Part shown: positions 15,856-24,338 of the stretch, piece by piece
Numbering within the stretch: the stretch's first letter is position 1
Layout of the letters: every line of letters starts with the position of its first letter
Source: Bacillota bacterium
Lineage (GTDB): Bacteria; Bacillota; UBA4882; UBA10575
NCBI GenBank assembly: GCA_012735195.1
Contig: JAAYIC010000016.1
Coordinates: 1-32,290 of the forward strand
DNA: 32,290 bases
Reading direction: 5' to 3'
Made by a program: the position numbers and the translations under genes
Notes under the pieces: model-generated
The model's database searches: none
What the model saw: only the letters and a program-made list of their open reading frames with translations
What the model was told of the DNA's origin: nothing

Positions 15856-16707
15856 TTAGACATCTCGAAAACGCTCCCGCAAAAGATCGTAAAAACTGCG
15901 TTCCTGAAACCTGACCAACCGGGTCGGCTGGGGGGCGGTGTAACAACTGACCACATCCCCTTCCTGCAAACGAACCCCTTCCTGTCCGTCCGCGGTGAGC
16001 ATCGCTTGTTTTGGGAGGGAAGTAAAACTGATCTCAATTTTCGCGTCACGTCCCACCACCAAAGGACGGGCAAAAACAGAATGGGCACAAATCGGGGTAA
16101 GCATCAGGACATTGAGCCTGGGTTCAAGTACCGGTCCACCGGCGGATAAGGAATAGGCGGTGGAACCGGTGGGTGTGGAAACAATCAGTCCGTCGGCGGC
16201 AAACCCGGCTGTTAAATGCCCATCAATCCGGATCTCCATCCTCAACATCCGGGGAGAGGCGCCTTTTGCGATGACGATGTCATTCAACCCGACCAGCGGC
16301 TCACCGGCTGTTCCGCCCCTCAGCACCTTAGCTTCAACCATAATCCGGTCTTCCAGATAGAACTCCCCGGCCTGCAGGCGGCGAACCGCCTCCTTAATAT
16401 CGTGGTCGTCAATTTCGGTTAAAAAACCCATATGCCCCAAGTTGACGCCGAAGATCGGCGTTTGCCGCCGCCGGAGTAACCGTGCGGCCTTCAGGAGAGT
16501 TCCGTCGCCGCCAAGGGCGATTCCCACTTCAATCCGGTCCAACATCTCCTGGAGAGGATAACCCAGATCTTTCCGTCCCAACTCCAACGCGTTCTCCGCT
16601 TCCAGCAGCACGTCATACCCGGCGCTTTCCAGAACAGCGATCAATTCCAGGGTGACGTCAGCCACTCGTGCGCGCTTAATATAAGGAAAAAGACCAACAA
16701 TTCTCAT
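15856..16707 (-). CDS. nadK: NAD kinase
   Basis: NAD kinase phosphorylates NAD to NADP and is the only de novo route to NADP. The 283-residue protein carries the two family motifs: GGDGTLLKAARLL (about 66-78) and, after NLGHMGFLTEI, the Gly-rich DGLIVSTPTGSTAYSLSAGG. AAGGAG lies 6 nt before the ATG at 16707; a longer frame to 16734 is less likely. In many Clostridia nadK precedes argR and recN with tlyA upstream; here tlyA is missing and ricT lies upstream instead. The gap to argR is 18 nt, so nadK, argR and recN are probably one transcript. Confidence 0.97.
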   Translation of the reverse strand: MRIVGLFPYIKRARVADVTLELIAVLESAGYDVLLEAENALELGRKDLGYPLQEMLDRIEVGIALGGDGTLLKAARLLRRRQTPIFGVNLGHMGFLTEIDDHDIKEAVRRLQAGEFYLEDRIMVEAKVLRGGTAGEPLVGLNDIVIAKGASPRMLRMEIRIDGHLTAGFAADGLIVSTPTGSTAYSLSAGGPVLEPRLNVLMLTPICAHSVFARPLVVGRDAKIEISFTSLPKQAMLTADGQEGVRLQEGDVVSCYTAPQPTRLVRFQERSFYDLLRERFRDV

Positions 16708-16803
16708 CGCCGACTCCTTGCTTTTTCTTGGCATCCCTACGTTCTTTATATTTTGCCATAATTTTGAAAAGTCCTCCCGAAAATCTTCTCCCGGGATAGA
16801 GCT

Positions 16804-17634
16804 TTAATCCGCATAATCCTCGATCTCTGTAATAGGGATCTCTAGACGTTCCTCATCAGGGAACTCTAAAACCACCGTCTCCTCTTCAGGGTTCTCTTCT
16901 ACAATCACACCCCTTCTCCCTTGGTACGTCACGGTAACACCCACGGAAGACTCCCTTTGCTCTCCGGTTCTATACTGGTCGCACTCGAATTTCAAACAAC
17001 ACATAAGACGGCCGCAGATCCCCGAGATCTTGGTGGGATTTAGAGAGAGGTTCTGTTCCTTCGCCATTTTAATGGAGACGGGTTCAAAATCGCCCAAAAA
17101 TGTACTACAGCAGAGGGGCCGGCCGCACGGCCCCAACCCGCCCAGCATTTTTGCTTCATCCCGCACCCCGATCTGGCGCAACTCAATCCGGACCCGGAAA
17201 ACCGATGCCAGATCCCGGACCAGTTCCCTGAAGTCCACCCGGCCGTCGGCGGTGAAGTAAAAAATAATCTTATTCCGGTCAAAGGTGTATTCGACATCAA
17301 TCAATTTCATGGCCAGTTTATGCTGGCTTATCTTCTCCAGCCCGATTTCAAAGGCTTTCTTCTCTTTTTCCTTATTTTCTAACAATATCTCCCGGTCTTT
17401 CTCTGTAGCGACCCGGAGCACTTTTTTTAATGGCTGTGTTATTTCCTCTTCCGGAAGTTCTTTGGGGCCCACCATCACATACCCGTACTCCAACCCCCGT
17501 ACCGTCTCCACAATGACATCCGTCCCGGGTTTCAATTCCAGTTCCCCGGGATCAAAATAATAGATTTTTCCTGCTTTTTTAAACCTGACACCGACTACGG
17601 TGAAGGTTTTCCGTTCTTGTCCGGTCTCGTTCAT
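16804..17634 (-). CDS. ricT: RicT (YaaT), Ric complex iron-sulfur subunit, PSP1 domain
   Basis: With RicA and RicF, RicT forms a complex that carries [4Fe-4S] clusters in B. subtilis and controls RNase Y activity, competence, biofilm and sporulation. The 276-residue length and the PSP1 C-terminal domain match. The Cys clusters GPCGRPLCC (C170, C175, C176) and GICGRLMCCLKFEC (C207, C212, C213, C218) are all present. The ATG at 17634 shares its A with the holB stop (TGATG), so translation is coupled; an in-frame TTG three bases upstream is possible but less likely. It follows holB as in B. subtilis. RicA and RicF genes are not in the window. Confidence 0.95.
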   Translation of the reverse strand: MNETGQERKTFTVVGVRFKKAGKIYYFDPGELELKPGTDVIVETVRGLEYGYVMVGPKELPEEEITQPLKKVLRVATEKDREILLENKEKEKKAFEIGLEKISQHKLAMKLIDVEYTFDRNKIIFYFTADGRVDFRELVRDLASVFRVRIELRQIGVRDEAKMLGGLGPCGRPLCCSTFLGDFEPVSIKMAKEQNLSLNPTKISGICGRLMCCLKFECDQYRTGEQRESSVGVTVTYQGRRGVIVEENPEEETVVLEFPDEERLEIPITEIEDYAD

Positions 17635-18470
17635 CAAATATTCGTCCTTTCCATACCGCGGGTTTCATACAACGACAGATAGAGGTCCTCCAGTAATAAC
17701 CGGAGGTTGACATTGGCCGCCAGGTTTTCCCGGGCCCTGCGTACTGCCTGCAAAAAACGGAAATACCGGTACTCCCCGGGGTTTTCCCGTAAACGCCGGT
17801 GGAAAAAAGCGGCCAGTGAAAGCAAATACCCGTCGACATCTACCCGTTCCTGTTTTTCCTTGGTTTCTGCCAGACGCAACAGGGAATACAGGTCACCGGC
17901 GGCCAGCAGTTCCTCTTCAGGCAAGGGTGCTTCTGTCTGCGCATCTTTATCCCCGACCGCCATTTCCGGGTCCCGTCGCGCGCGCGCGAAATAAACCCGT
18001 TGCATCCGGGAAAGAACCGTCGGCAAAACCATCTCCTCATTCTCCGCCAAAGCCAAAAAGTGCACAGCAGGAGGCGGTTCCTCCAACGTCTTTAAAAAAG
18101 CATTCGCCGCCACCTCGGTCATCCGTTCAAAGGCAGTGAAGAAAAAAACTTTGTTTTCCGCAAGATAAGGGTGGTAAACCGCGGTCCTGCAGATCTCCCG
18201 GATCTGTTCCAGTTTAATTTTATCCGGTTCAGGAGCAATACGGCGAAAATCGGGATGGCTGCCCCGCAGAAACAAACGGCAAGAACGACAGGTTAAACAG
18301 GGTTTCCCCTTTTTCTCTGTACAGAGTAAAATCTGGGCCAGGCGCAGGACGGTTTCTTCTTTTTTTGCCGAGGAGGACCCCAAAAAAAGATAGGCATGGC
18401 TTGCCTTTCCTTCGGCGAAAACCCTCTCCAAAGCCGCTGTTCCGCCGGGATCTCCAGTTTTTTCACCCAT
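17634..18470 (-). CDS. holB: DNA polymerase III delta' subunit
   Basis: Delta' is the stator of the clamp loader. The 278-residue protein retains the RuvB-like fold markers: ASHAYLFLG at the start, a four-Cys zinc module (C50, C58, C61, C64 in CTEKKGKPCLTCRSC), KVFFFTAFERMTEVAANAFLKTLEEPP, and a sensor region with VLPTVLSRMQ. The usual P-loop is absent (GSSSAKKEET in its place) and the SRC motif reads SRM, both consistent with a non-ATPase delta'. Gene order yaaR-holB-ricT matches the B. subtilis yaa cluster. Confidence 0.93.
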   Translation of the reverse strand: MGEKTGDPGGTAALERVFAEGKASHAYLFLGSSSAKKEETVLRLAQILLCTEKKGKPCLTCRSCRLFLRGSHPDFRRIAPEPDKIKLEQIREICRTAVYHPYLAENKVFFFTAFERMTEVAANAFLKTLEEPPPAVHFLALAENEEMVLPTVLSRMQRVYFARARRDPEMAVGDKDAQTEAPLPEEELLAAGDLYSLLRLAETKEKQERVDVDGYLLSLAAFFHRRLRENPGEYRYFRFLQAVRRARENLAANVNLRLLLEDLYLSLYETRGMERTNI

Positions 18471-18496
18471 CGCCTCTCCCTCCGGTTATTCTCCCG

Positions 18497-18940
18497 CTAA
18501 TAGTATAAATCCAAGAGCAAACCTCTAATCTCGTCCAGAGCCGCCATCACCTTCATCGTATCCGCCTGCTTTTTCAAGACCATGGCCGCCAGCCCCTCCA
18601 AAGAATGATTTACCTTTTCAATCAGGTAAAGCACCTTCCGGTTACCCCGCCGGTCCCACCGGCGCGACCCCTTAATCTGGTAGCTCCCGGCCACCACCTT
18701 TTTCATGAACTCCCGGACCGCTTCCCGGTAACGGCGGAGATTGGCAATGGTCCGTTCCTTTAACAGGTTTTGCGCTGCTTCATCCACCGCGGCGATAAAA
18801 TCTTCCAGGCTCCCCCCGGCGTCCTTCGCCTCATATTCCTGAAGGGTGGCAAAGAACACCGAATGTTTCAAGTTCACCTTTGCCGCGGCCTTCTTTTTCC
18901 TTGGCGAGGAGTCTCTCCTCCCCACCCGCTTGATCTCCAT
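18497..18940 (-). CDS. yaaR: YaaR family protein (DUF327)
   Basis: This 147-residue, highly charged helical protein belongs to the DUF327 group found between darA/yaaQ and holB in Firmicutes. Recognisable parts are the basic N-terminus, the SLEDFIAAVDEAAQNLLKE helix, the central LRRYREAVREFMKKVV and the C-terminal LYLIEKVNHSLEGLAAMVL segment. The function is unknown; the constant gene neighbourhood suggests a role tied to replication or c-di-AMP signalling, but that is inference. AAGGAGG precedes the ATG by 8 nt. Confidence 0.9.
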   Translation of the reverse strand: MEIKRVGRRDSSPRKKKAAAKVNLKHSVFFATLQEYEAKDAGGSLEDFIAAVDEAAQNLLKERTIANLRRYREAVREFMKKVVAGSYQIKGSRRWDRRGNRKVLYLIEKVNHSLEGLAAMVLKKQADTMKVMAALDEIRGLLLDLYY

Positions 18941-18972
18941 CGCTGGCGCCTCCTTACCCCCAAAGGCCGGAC

Positions 18973-19302
18973 TCAGATCTTCTCAAAAGACTCGACCTGT
19001 ACCACGAAGATGGTGGCCCCTCCCACTTCCACCTCCACCGGGCTGGGGATATAGCTGCTCACTGTCCGTTCAACCGTTGCCATCGGACTCACCAGTTGTT
19101 TTCTGGTATGACAAACCTCTTTAATAATCGCCGTTACTTCATGGGCTTCATTGTCTTTCGTTCCTATGAGTAAAGTTGTATTCCCCTGGCGCAGGAACCC
19201 CCCGGTACTGGCAAGTTTCGTGGCGCCGTACCCTTTCTCCATCAACGCGCTGAGCAGTTTATTCACATCCTGGTCTTGGACCACGGCAATGATTAATTTC
19301 AC
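18973..19302 (-). CDS. darA: Cyclic-di-AMP receptor DarA (YaaQ, PII-like)
   Basis: DarA is a small trimeric PII-like protein that binds c-di-AMP; its downstream target is not settled. The 109-residue protein has the family core KLIIAVVQDQDVNKLLSAL and GATKLASTGGFLRQGNTTLL, the T-loop-proximal ligand region, and the C-terminal GGATIFVVQVESFEKI strand. Start GTG overlaps the tmk stop (GTGA), so it is coupled to tmk. Because c-di-AMP controls potassium transport in many Firmicutes, the trkH-trkA pair about 11 kb away is a plausible member of the same physiology, but no link is shown here. Confidence 0.95.
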   Translation of the reverse strand: MKLIIAVVQDQDVNKLLSALMEKGYGATKLASTGGFLRQGNTTLLIGTKDNEAHEVTAIIKEVCHTRKQLVSPMATVERTVSSYIPSPVEVEVGGATIFVVQVESFEKI

Positions 19303-19961
19303 CCATTACCGCCTCCTTCCCCTAATTTCGCAAAGCACGCGGCCAACAAAAACTCCTGAATCTCCTGGATCTGTTTTCCCTGGCAACGGATGACTTTGAT
19401 TCGTTCCGGGGCCGCTTCCGCCAGTTGCAGGTATCCCTCTTGCACCTTTTCCAGAAAAGCGCGGCCCCTGGCTTCAATCCGGTCCCCGCTGCTCTCCGGG
19501 TCCCGCTGCCGGATCCTCCTGCATATCTCTTCTGTTTCTAAGTGTAAAAGGAGGGTGAGGTCAGGCGCCAACCCGCCGGCGGCAATACGGTTGATCTCCG
19601 TAATCATTTCCAGGTCAAGCCCCAGCCCGTACCCTTGGTAAGCCAAGGTGGAATCGGAAAACCGCTCGCAGATAACCACTGTTCCCGCGGCCAATGCCGG
19701 GGCGATGATCTTCATCACATGCTGGGCGCGGGCGGCGCCGTACAACAAAAGTTCGGCAAGGGGAACGGGTTTCTCCTCCCCCAATTCCAAAAGGATCGCC
19801 CGGATCCTCTCGGCCAGGAGGGTGCCCCCCGGCTCCCTGGTCAAAAGGACCGGAAATCCCCGTTTCTTTAAATTTTTGGCCAAGAGTTTCGCTTGCGTGG
19901 TTTTTCCGGTCCCGTCAATTCCTTCTAGAGTGATAAAAAAACCTTTTTTGCCCTGGTGCAA
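19299..19961 (-). CDS. tmk: Thymidylate kinase
   Basis: It makes dTDP from dTMP and ATP. The 220-residue length is usual. The P-loop EGIDGTGKTTQ is at residues 13-23, the DR(Y/F) equivalent is ERFSDSTLAYQG, and the lid RQRDPESSGDRIEARG contains basic residues. The start is TTG with GAGGT upstream; no ATG fits the conserved N-terminus. A sigma-H-like promoter lies 43 nt upstream. tmk leads the tmk-darA-yaaR-holB-ricT run. Confidence 0.97.
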   Translation of the reverse strand: MHQGKKGFFITLEGIDGTGKTTQAKLLAKNLKKRGFPVLLTREPGGTLLAERIRAILLELGEEKPVPLAELLLYGAARAQHVMKIIAPALAAGTVVICERFSDSTLAYQGYGLGLDLEMITEINRIAAGGLAPDLTLLLHLETEEICRRIRQRDPESSGDRIEARGRAFLEKVQEGYLQLAEAAPERIKVIRCQGKQIQEIQEFLLAACFAKLGEGGGNG

Positions 19962-20001
19962 GCAATCACTACCTCGTTCTATTCTATTCCACGTCTTTCA
20001 G

Positions 20002-20031
20002 AGATTCGACAATCCTTTTGCTATTTCCTCT
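20002..20031 (-). promoter_or_regulatory. Sigma-H-like promoter upstream of tmk
   Basis: On the minus strand AGAGGAAAT (20031-20023), a 12-nt spacer and GTCGAATCT (20010-20002) match the B. subtilis sigma-H consensus RnAGGAwWW-n11/12-RnnGAATww with one mismatch. TGTCGAA within it also matches a Spo0A box. A near-copy lies upstream of the YaaO-like gene. Confidence 0.6.
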
Positions 20032-20071
20032 TTTCAATAACTGCGGAAGAGTGCTCTTACATCTCCCCCGC

Positions 20072-21505
20072 TCATCCCCCATCCGCCAGTACCCGGGTCA
20101 TATCCCCTTCCAACCCGCGCAGCCAGCCGCCGGCAGCCTGGAAAGCCAAGGCCCACTCCACCATCTCTCCGGTTATTTTTTCCCCCGGGATCCAGAGGGG
20201 AATCCCCGGCGGGTAGGCCGCCACCCACCCGGCGGCCATCCTGCCCGCGGCCGCCCGTAACGGTACCCGGATGGAAGCGGCACAAACAGCCTCCCGGGGG
20301 GGTAGAAGCAATTCCCCGCCGGAGTAGGGCGGCGGCGCTGTCTTTTCATCCTGCCCCGGGCTACGGGTCTTCGCCAAAGCCCGGCAGGCTTTCAGGAGAC
20401 CCTTTATTTCTCCGGGTTTTTGCGCCGGGGAAATGATTAAATACAAGTTATGGAGGTCGGCATATTCCACCTGAATCCGGTATTTCCCCCGCAAGACCTT
20501 TTCCGCTGCATGACCCGGCCAGCCCGCCGGTGTCAAAGAAAAGACGACCTTGAGCGGGTCCAAACCATACCCAGGGGGCAGCTCTTTTCCGGTCAAGACC
20601 TTAATCCCGGGCAGTTTCGACAGTTCTTCTCTGATTCTTTCGCCGTGGGCCGCGGCACGGGCAAACAGCTCCCGGCCGTGCAGATAAAGGTGGCGCCGAA
20701 TGGAATCCAGCGAAGCCAGAAGGATATAGGAGGGACTGGTGGAACCGATCAAGGAAAGGGCCTGCTCAACCCGGCCGGTGGAGATATTCTCCGAACCCAG
20801 GTGCAGCAGGCCGGTTTGGGTCAACGAACCCATAAGCTTATGGGTGCCCCAAACCCAAAGATCCGCGCCGGCTGCGGAGGCCTCAACTTTCCGGTCCAGG
20901 TAACGCAGGTGTCCCCCGTGGGCCTCATCCACCAGCAGGGGAATACCGGCGGATTTGGCAGCCGCCGCCACCCCGGCCAGCGGTCCGTAAATCCCCTGAT
21001 AACCCGGGTTGGTGACGAAAAGGGCAACCGCGTCCGGATGGCGCCGGAGCGCTTCGGCAACGGCTGTGGGGGTTGGCAATGCGGGGTGGCCGTCAATCCA
21101 CAGAGGAGGGATAAAGACCGGTAATAATCCGGAAAGAACCAAACCGTTGATTACAGAAAGATGGCAGTTCCGGGCGATCAAAATCTTCCCGCCCGGCCGC
21201 CCCACAGACAAGAGGGCGGCGAGAATTCCGCTGCTGGCGCCGTTAACCAAAAAATAACTGCAACGGGCGCCGAAGGCCCGGGCGGCCAATTCTTCCGCAG
21301 CCCGCCAAAAAAAATCCAGATCCCGGCCGGAGGCCACCTCCGTTAACTCGGTTAAGTCCAGGGGAAAAAGGTTTTTTCCCCGCCTGCGCCAGACCCGTTC
21401 CGCGAAGCCGCCTCCCCTGTGGCCGGGCATATGAAAAGGAAGCATCCGTCTTTTTGCGTAGGCTAAAAGAGCATCGAATAACGGGGCGTCTTTTTGCGTA
21501 AACAT
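20072..21505 (-). CDS. Orn/Lys/Arg decarboxylase family protein (YaaO-like)
   Basis: A PLP-dependent fold-type I enzyme expected to decarboxylate a basic amino acid; the exact substrate (Arg, Lys or Orn) cannot be told. Visible features are the N-terminal LPFHMPGHRGGG, LTELTEVASGRDLDFF, the substrate and PLP contacts VNGASSGILAAL, VTNPGYQGIYG, VDEAHGGH, and the PLP lysine K223 in WGTHKLMGSLTQ. The family usually has STHK or SAHK at that site. The 477 residues are compact, the YaaO/SpeA-type short form. ATG at 21505 is 5 nt from GGAAGG; the earlier GTG overlaps the Shine-Dalgarno. A sigma-H-like promoter is 51 nt upstream. Position before tmk matches B. subtilis yaaO-tmk. Confidence 0.92.
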   Translation of the reverse strand: MFTQKDAPLFDALLAYAKRRMLPFHMPGHRGGGFAERVWRRRGKNLFPLDLTELTEVASGRDLDFFWRAAEELAARAFGARCSYFLVNGASSGILAALLSVGRPGGKILIARNCHLSVINGLVLSGLLPVFIPPLWIDGHPALPTPTAVAEALRRHPDAVALFVTNPGYQGIYGPLAGVAAAAKSAGIPLLVDEAHGGHLRYLDRKVEASAAGADLWVWGTHKLMGSLTQTGLLHLGSENISTGRVEQALSLIGSTSPSYILLASLDSIRRHLYLHGRELFARAAAHGERIREELSKLPGIKVLTGKELPPGYGLDPLKVVFSLTPAGWPGHAAEKVLRGKYRIQVEYADLHNLYLIISPAQKPGEIKGLLKACRALAKTRSPGQDEKTAPPPYSGGELLLPPREAVCAASIRVPLRAAAGRMAAGWVAAYPPGIPLWIPGEKITGEMVEWALAFQAAGGWLRGLEGDMTRVLADGG

Positions 21506-21555
21506 ATCCACCTTCCTTTACGTGCTGTGCACGGTGTCTGGTTTTGTATAAAAAG

Positions 21556-21584
21556 AAATTCGACAGTTCTTTTGCTCTTCCTTT
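21556..21584 (-). promoter_or_regulatory. Sigma-H-like promoter upstream of the decarboxylase
   Basis: On the minus strand AAAGGAAGA (21584-21576), an 11-nt spacer and GTCGAATTT (21564-21556) match the sigma-H consensus closely. The spacer GCAAAAGAACT is near-identical to the one upstream of tmk (GCAAAAGGATT), as is the TGTCGAA core. Confidence 0.6.
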
Positions 21585-21616
21585 TTTGCAGGAAATATTA
21601 TATTACATAAAATAAT

Positions 21617-21649
21617 CCCCCTCCCCGCCCGCTGTGGGCGGGGAGGGGG
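21617..21649 (-). terminator. Very strong GC-rich terminator of sppA
   Basis: CCCCCTCCCCGCCC (21617-21630) and GGGCGGGGAGGGGG (21636-21649) form a perfect 14-bp stem around a 5-nt loop. On the minus strand it is followed by ATTATTTTATG. It lies 28 bp after the sppA stop and separates sppA from the sigma-H-like promoter. Confidence 0.9.
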
Positions 21650-21677
21650 GACCCAAACCCAAAACCATGCCCATGCC

Positions 21678-24119
21678 TTAAGGCATAATGAATTCCAGCG
21701 GCAATACCGGGACCGGCTCCCCGATATAACGGGTACGGAACTTAACCGCTTCAAGCAGCGGGTCGCTCTCTTTTTCCTCAATCCCCAAAAGCTGGCGCGT
21801 AATCACAGTTGCACTAAACCCACCCATGGCCGGGTATTCAACAATCCTGAATTTCTCTCCCCGAGGAATACCCGCTTTTTTCACGGCAATCCGTATGGCA
21901 TCGGCAAGACTGCCAATCTCATCGACAAGTCCAATCTCAACAGCGTCCTGACCCGACCATACCCGGCCCTGGGCGTAGGGTTTTATCTCCTCGTATTCCA
22001 TCCCTCTCCCTTCCGCCGCTTTCCGCAGAAATTCTTCATACAGACCGGCGCTTCTAGCTTCCAGGATCTCGTATTCCTCTTTCCTCAGGGGCCGGTCGGC
22101 CAGATGGATGTTGACCAAAGGCAGCCAGATCCCAAAACCAAAATCGGCAAAGTGTCCCCGTTTGACCACGTCTGTGCTTAATCCGATCTTTTCTTTGAAA
22201 CCCTTGTCATAAAACCACCCAGTGATAACCCCAATTGAACCGGTAATGGTGTGTGGGGCGGAGAGAATGGTATCCCCATACATAGAGATCCAGTACCCGC
22301 CGGAAGCGGCGTACTCCCCCTGGCTGACAATAACCGGCTTTTTCTTACCCGCCTCACGCAGGGCTTCGGCAACAAGATCGGCAGCCAGCGCATCGCCGCC
22401 GGGCGAATCCACCCGGAAGACAATGGCTTTCACCCGCCGGTTCTTCCCGGCCCGCCGGATCTCATAGGCAAGACGGCGGGCGCCAATCCCCGTATCCAAA
22501 TCACAGACCCCAAGGGCGTAAAAGACGGCGATCTGCGGCGGCTCGCCCCAATAATCATCAAACGGCTCGTTACGCACGGGCATTGTGGAAGGGTTAATCA
22601 AAGGCCGCTTCTTTCCCTCGAGCTCCTCTATGTACTTATGGATCTCGTCCCAGCGCCCGACCGCATCAACCAGGTTGTATTTGAGAGCCGTCTCCGGGTC
22701 GATAAAGCCAACCCTATTCACCAGCAGTTCATAGCTGATCTTCGTGATTCCCCTGGCGGTCATGACATCCGTCCGCACAAGCTCATAAGAGACATCAACC
22801 AAACGTTGGTGCTGTTCACGATCGGCCCCACTCATCTCCTCCCGTGTCAACCACTCCATGGCGGATTTGTAAGTCGAGAACCGGATCTCTTCCACCCCGA
22901 TGCCGAGTTTCTCCAGTGTCCCCTTTAAGTATGTCCTGTGGGCCGCAAAACCGGTCAGGCTCACATTACCTCGAGGATCCATAAGAATATAGTCGGCAAC
23001 AGAAGCAAGATGATAGTCGGTGATCCCGCACCGGTCGATATAAACCAGCACACGCTTGCCGGTCTTTTGAAACTCGCGAAGCCGTTCCCGGATTTCCCAT
23101 TTCATCACCGGTGAGATATTCATCCCCGAAAGGTTCAGGGCGATTCCACCGATGGTTGGGTCACGCTCCGCCTCGGCAATCGACTGCAAAATACCCTGCA
23201 GTGTATTGGAGGAATCAAAAAAACGGGACCGCCGGTACTGCAGATCGCCCCGCAAGTCCAGGTAGAGGTAGTTTTTGCCCCGGCGTAAATAACGATCTTT
23301 AAACGTCCGGTCGTAAGCCCCAAACCGGATCCCATGCGTAGTGGTGGTGGCGGCCCTTCCATCCCCCCGTTCGGATCTGACATGTCTCGCGTAACCGAAA
23401 CGGCCCAGACTCACGGAGGCCCCAAGCGTCAAATTGTTCTCCAAAATTTGCCAAATAATGCGCACACCGGGAAGGCCCTCATAAATAAAGCCCAATGCCC
23501 AGCGGCCCTCAGCGAATCTTTCACCTTTATCCATACGTAAGCCGGTATAAATTGTTAGCATTTCATTGCCCCTTGGGCGCAAGGCCAAATCGATAGCGAC
23601 TTGCTGTTCCCCCCGGGATAGGCCATGATATCCCGCGGCGCCAACCGACAGCCACCGGGTGGGACGCGCCAAAAAACCCACAGTCAGCAGGCGGTCACGG
23701 GCGAAGTGTTCCGTATCCCCCCGGGACCAGCCGTAACCCAATCCTGCGGCAAAAGACCTGTTCCCCGCGGCTGTGGAAAGCCGGTAATCAATAACTGAGC
23801 CGGACGCAGTTTCTTCATGAACCATTCCAAAACCGAGCCGGGGAAGGGCCCCAAAAAAACCCCATTTCTTAATTTCACTAGTATTAGTACTACTACTGGC
23901 GGTGTTTTCCTTATTGGACCAGGTAAAATAGAAATCGGGCTGATGCAGATAGGTAAGGATCGCCGGGTTATCATAGCCATATAACCCATATTGATAGGCG
24001 CCGGTGACCGCCGGCAGCAAATCATGGTGCAAGGGAAGAGCCGCCCCAGTAGAGTCGGGCGCCGATAAAAAAGCCAGAATAAGAAAGACCCCGAGAACGC
24101 CTTTTAACCTTTTTCTCAT
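21678..24119 (-). CDS. sppA: SppA-type signal peptide peptidase (S49) with N-terminal beta-barrel-like domain
   Basis: An 813-residue exported protein. Residues 1-27 are a signal peptide (VFLILAFLSA core, cleavage near STGAA). Residues about 38-275 read as alternating amphipathic beta strands: an NPAILTYLHQPDFYF start, then many strands ending in aromatic or small residues (GFGMVHEE, FAAGLGYGWSRGD, LLTVGFLARP, LSVGAAGYHGLS, WALGFIYEGLP, TLGASVSLGRFGYA). This resembles an outer-membrane barrel of the PorV/UPF0164 type. Residues about 285-760 hold two S49 repeats as in Escherichia coli SppA. The catalytic Lys is K418 (STYKSAMEWLTREEMS) and the Ser is S606 (GEYAASGGYWIS), so the protease is predicted to be active. 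AAGGAGG precedes the ATG. A consensus promoter and a strong terminator make it its own unit. It replaces the small SppA usual in Gram-positives. Confidence 0.88.
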   Translation of the reverse strand: MRKRLKGVLGVFLILAFLSAPDSTGAALPLHHDLLPAVTGAYQYGLYGYDNPAILTYLHQPDFYFTWSNKENTASSSTNTSEIKKWGFFGALPRLGFGMVHEETASGSVIDYRLSTAAGNRSFAAGLGYGWSRGDTEHFARDRLLTVGFLARPTRWLSVGAAGYHGLSRGEQQVAIDLALRPRGNEMLTIYTGLRMDKGERFAEGRWALGFIYEGLPGVRIIWQILENNLTLGASVSLGRFGYARHVRSERGDGRAATTTTHGIRFGAYDRTFKDRYLRRGKNYLYLDLRGDLQYRRSRFFDSSNTLQGILQSIAEAERDPTIGGIALNLSGMNISPVMKWEIRERLREFQKTGKRVLVYIDRCGITDYHLASVADYILMDPRGNVSLTGFAAHRTYLKGTLEKLGIGVEEIRFSTYKSAMEWLTREEMSGADREQHQRLVDVSYELVRTDVMTARGITKISYELLVNRVGFIDPETALKYNLVDAVGRWDEIHKYIEELEGKKRPLINPSTMPVRNEPFDDYWGEPPQIAVFYALGVCDLDTGIGARRLAYEIRRAGKNRRVKAIVFRVDSPGGDALAADLVAEALREAGKKKPVIVSQGEYAASGGYWISMYGDTILSAPHTITGSIGVITGWFYDKGFKEKIGLSTDVVKRGHFADFGFGIWLPLVNIHLADRPLRKEEYEILEARSAGLYEEFLRKAAEGRGMEYEEIKPYAQGRVWSGQDAVEIGLVDEIGSLADAIRIAVKKAGIPRGEKFRIVEYPAMGGFSATVITRQLLGIEEKESDPLLEAVKFRTRYIGEPVPVLPLEFIMP

Positions 24120-24190
24120 AAGGTCTCCCTCCTTTTCCTTTTAAAGAATCGGGGGTTACAAGGACTGTTGTCCCGTATTTAATTGTGTTA

Positions 24191-24219
24191 AGCATAACAA
24201 AAATCACCATTTTTGTCAA
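24191..24219 (-). promoter_or_regulatory. Sigma-A promoter of sppA
   Basis: Minus strand TTGACA (24219-24214), 17-nt spacer, TATGCT (24196-24191). It lies 72 bp before the sppA ATG and just after the gin terminator. This is the best consensus promoter in the window. Confidence 0.85.
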
Positions 24220-24232
24220 TTTAAAAAACAAA

Positions 24233-24253
24233 CCCTGCCCGAAAAGAGCAGGG
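24233..24253 (-). terminator. Terminator after gin
   Basis: CCCTGC and GCAGGG form a 6-bp stem with a 9-nt loop. On the minus strand the tail is TTTGTTTTTT. It ends the yaaL-gin transcript ahead of the sppA promoter. Confidence 0.8.
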
Positions 24254-24338
24254 GTGAAGGCACGCGACGCTTTCAAACCCAAAAGATGAGGCAATGCCCG
24301 TGAAAGAGGGCGCGCTCGAACCGGGGATTGCATGCGCT

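Noticed and set aside
15608-15946. A 112-codon minus-strand frame across the argR break
   Set aside because: It is out of frame with the clear ArgR sequence on both sides of the stop and has no ribosome-binding site or family features.
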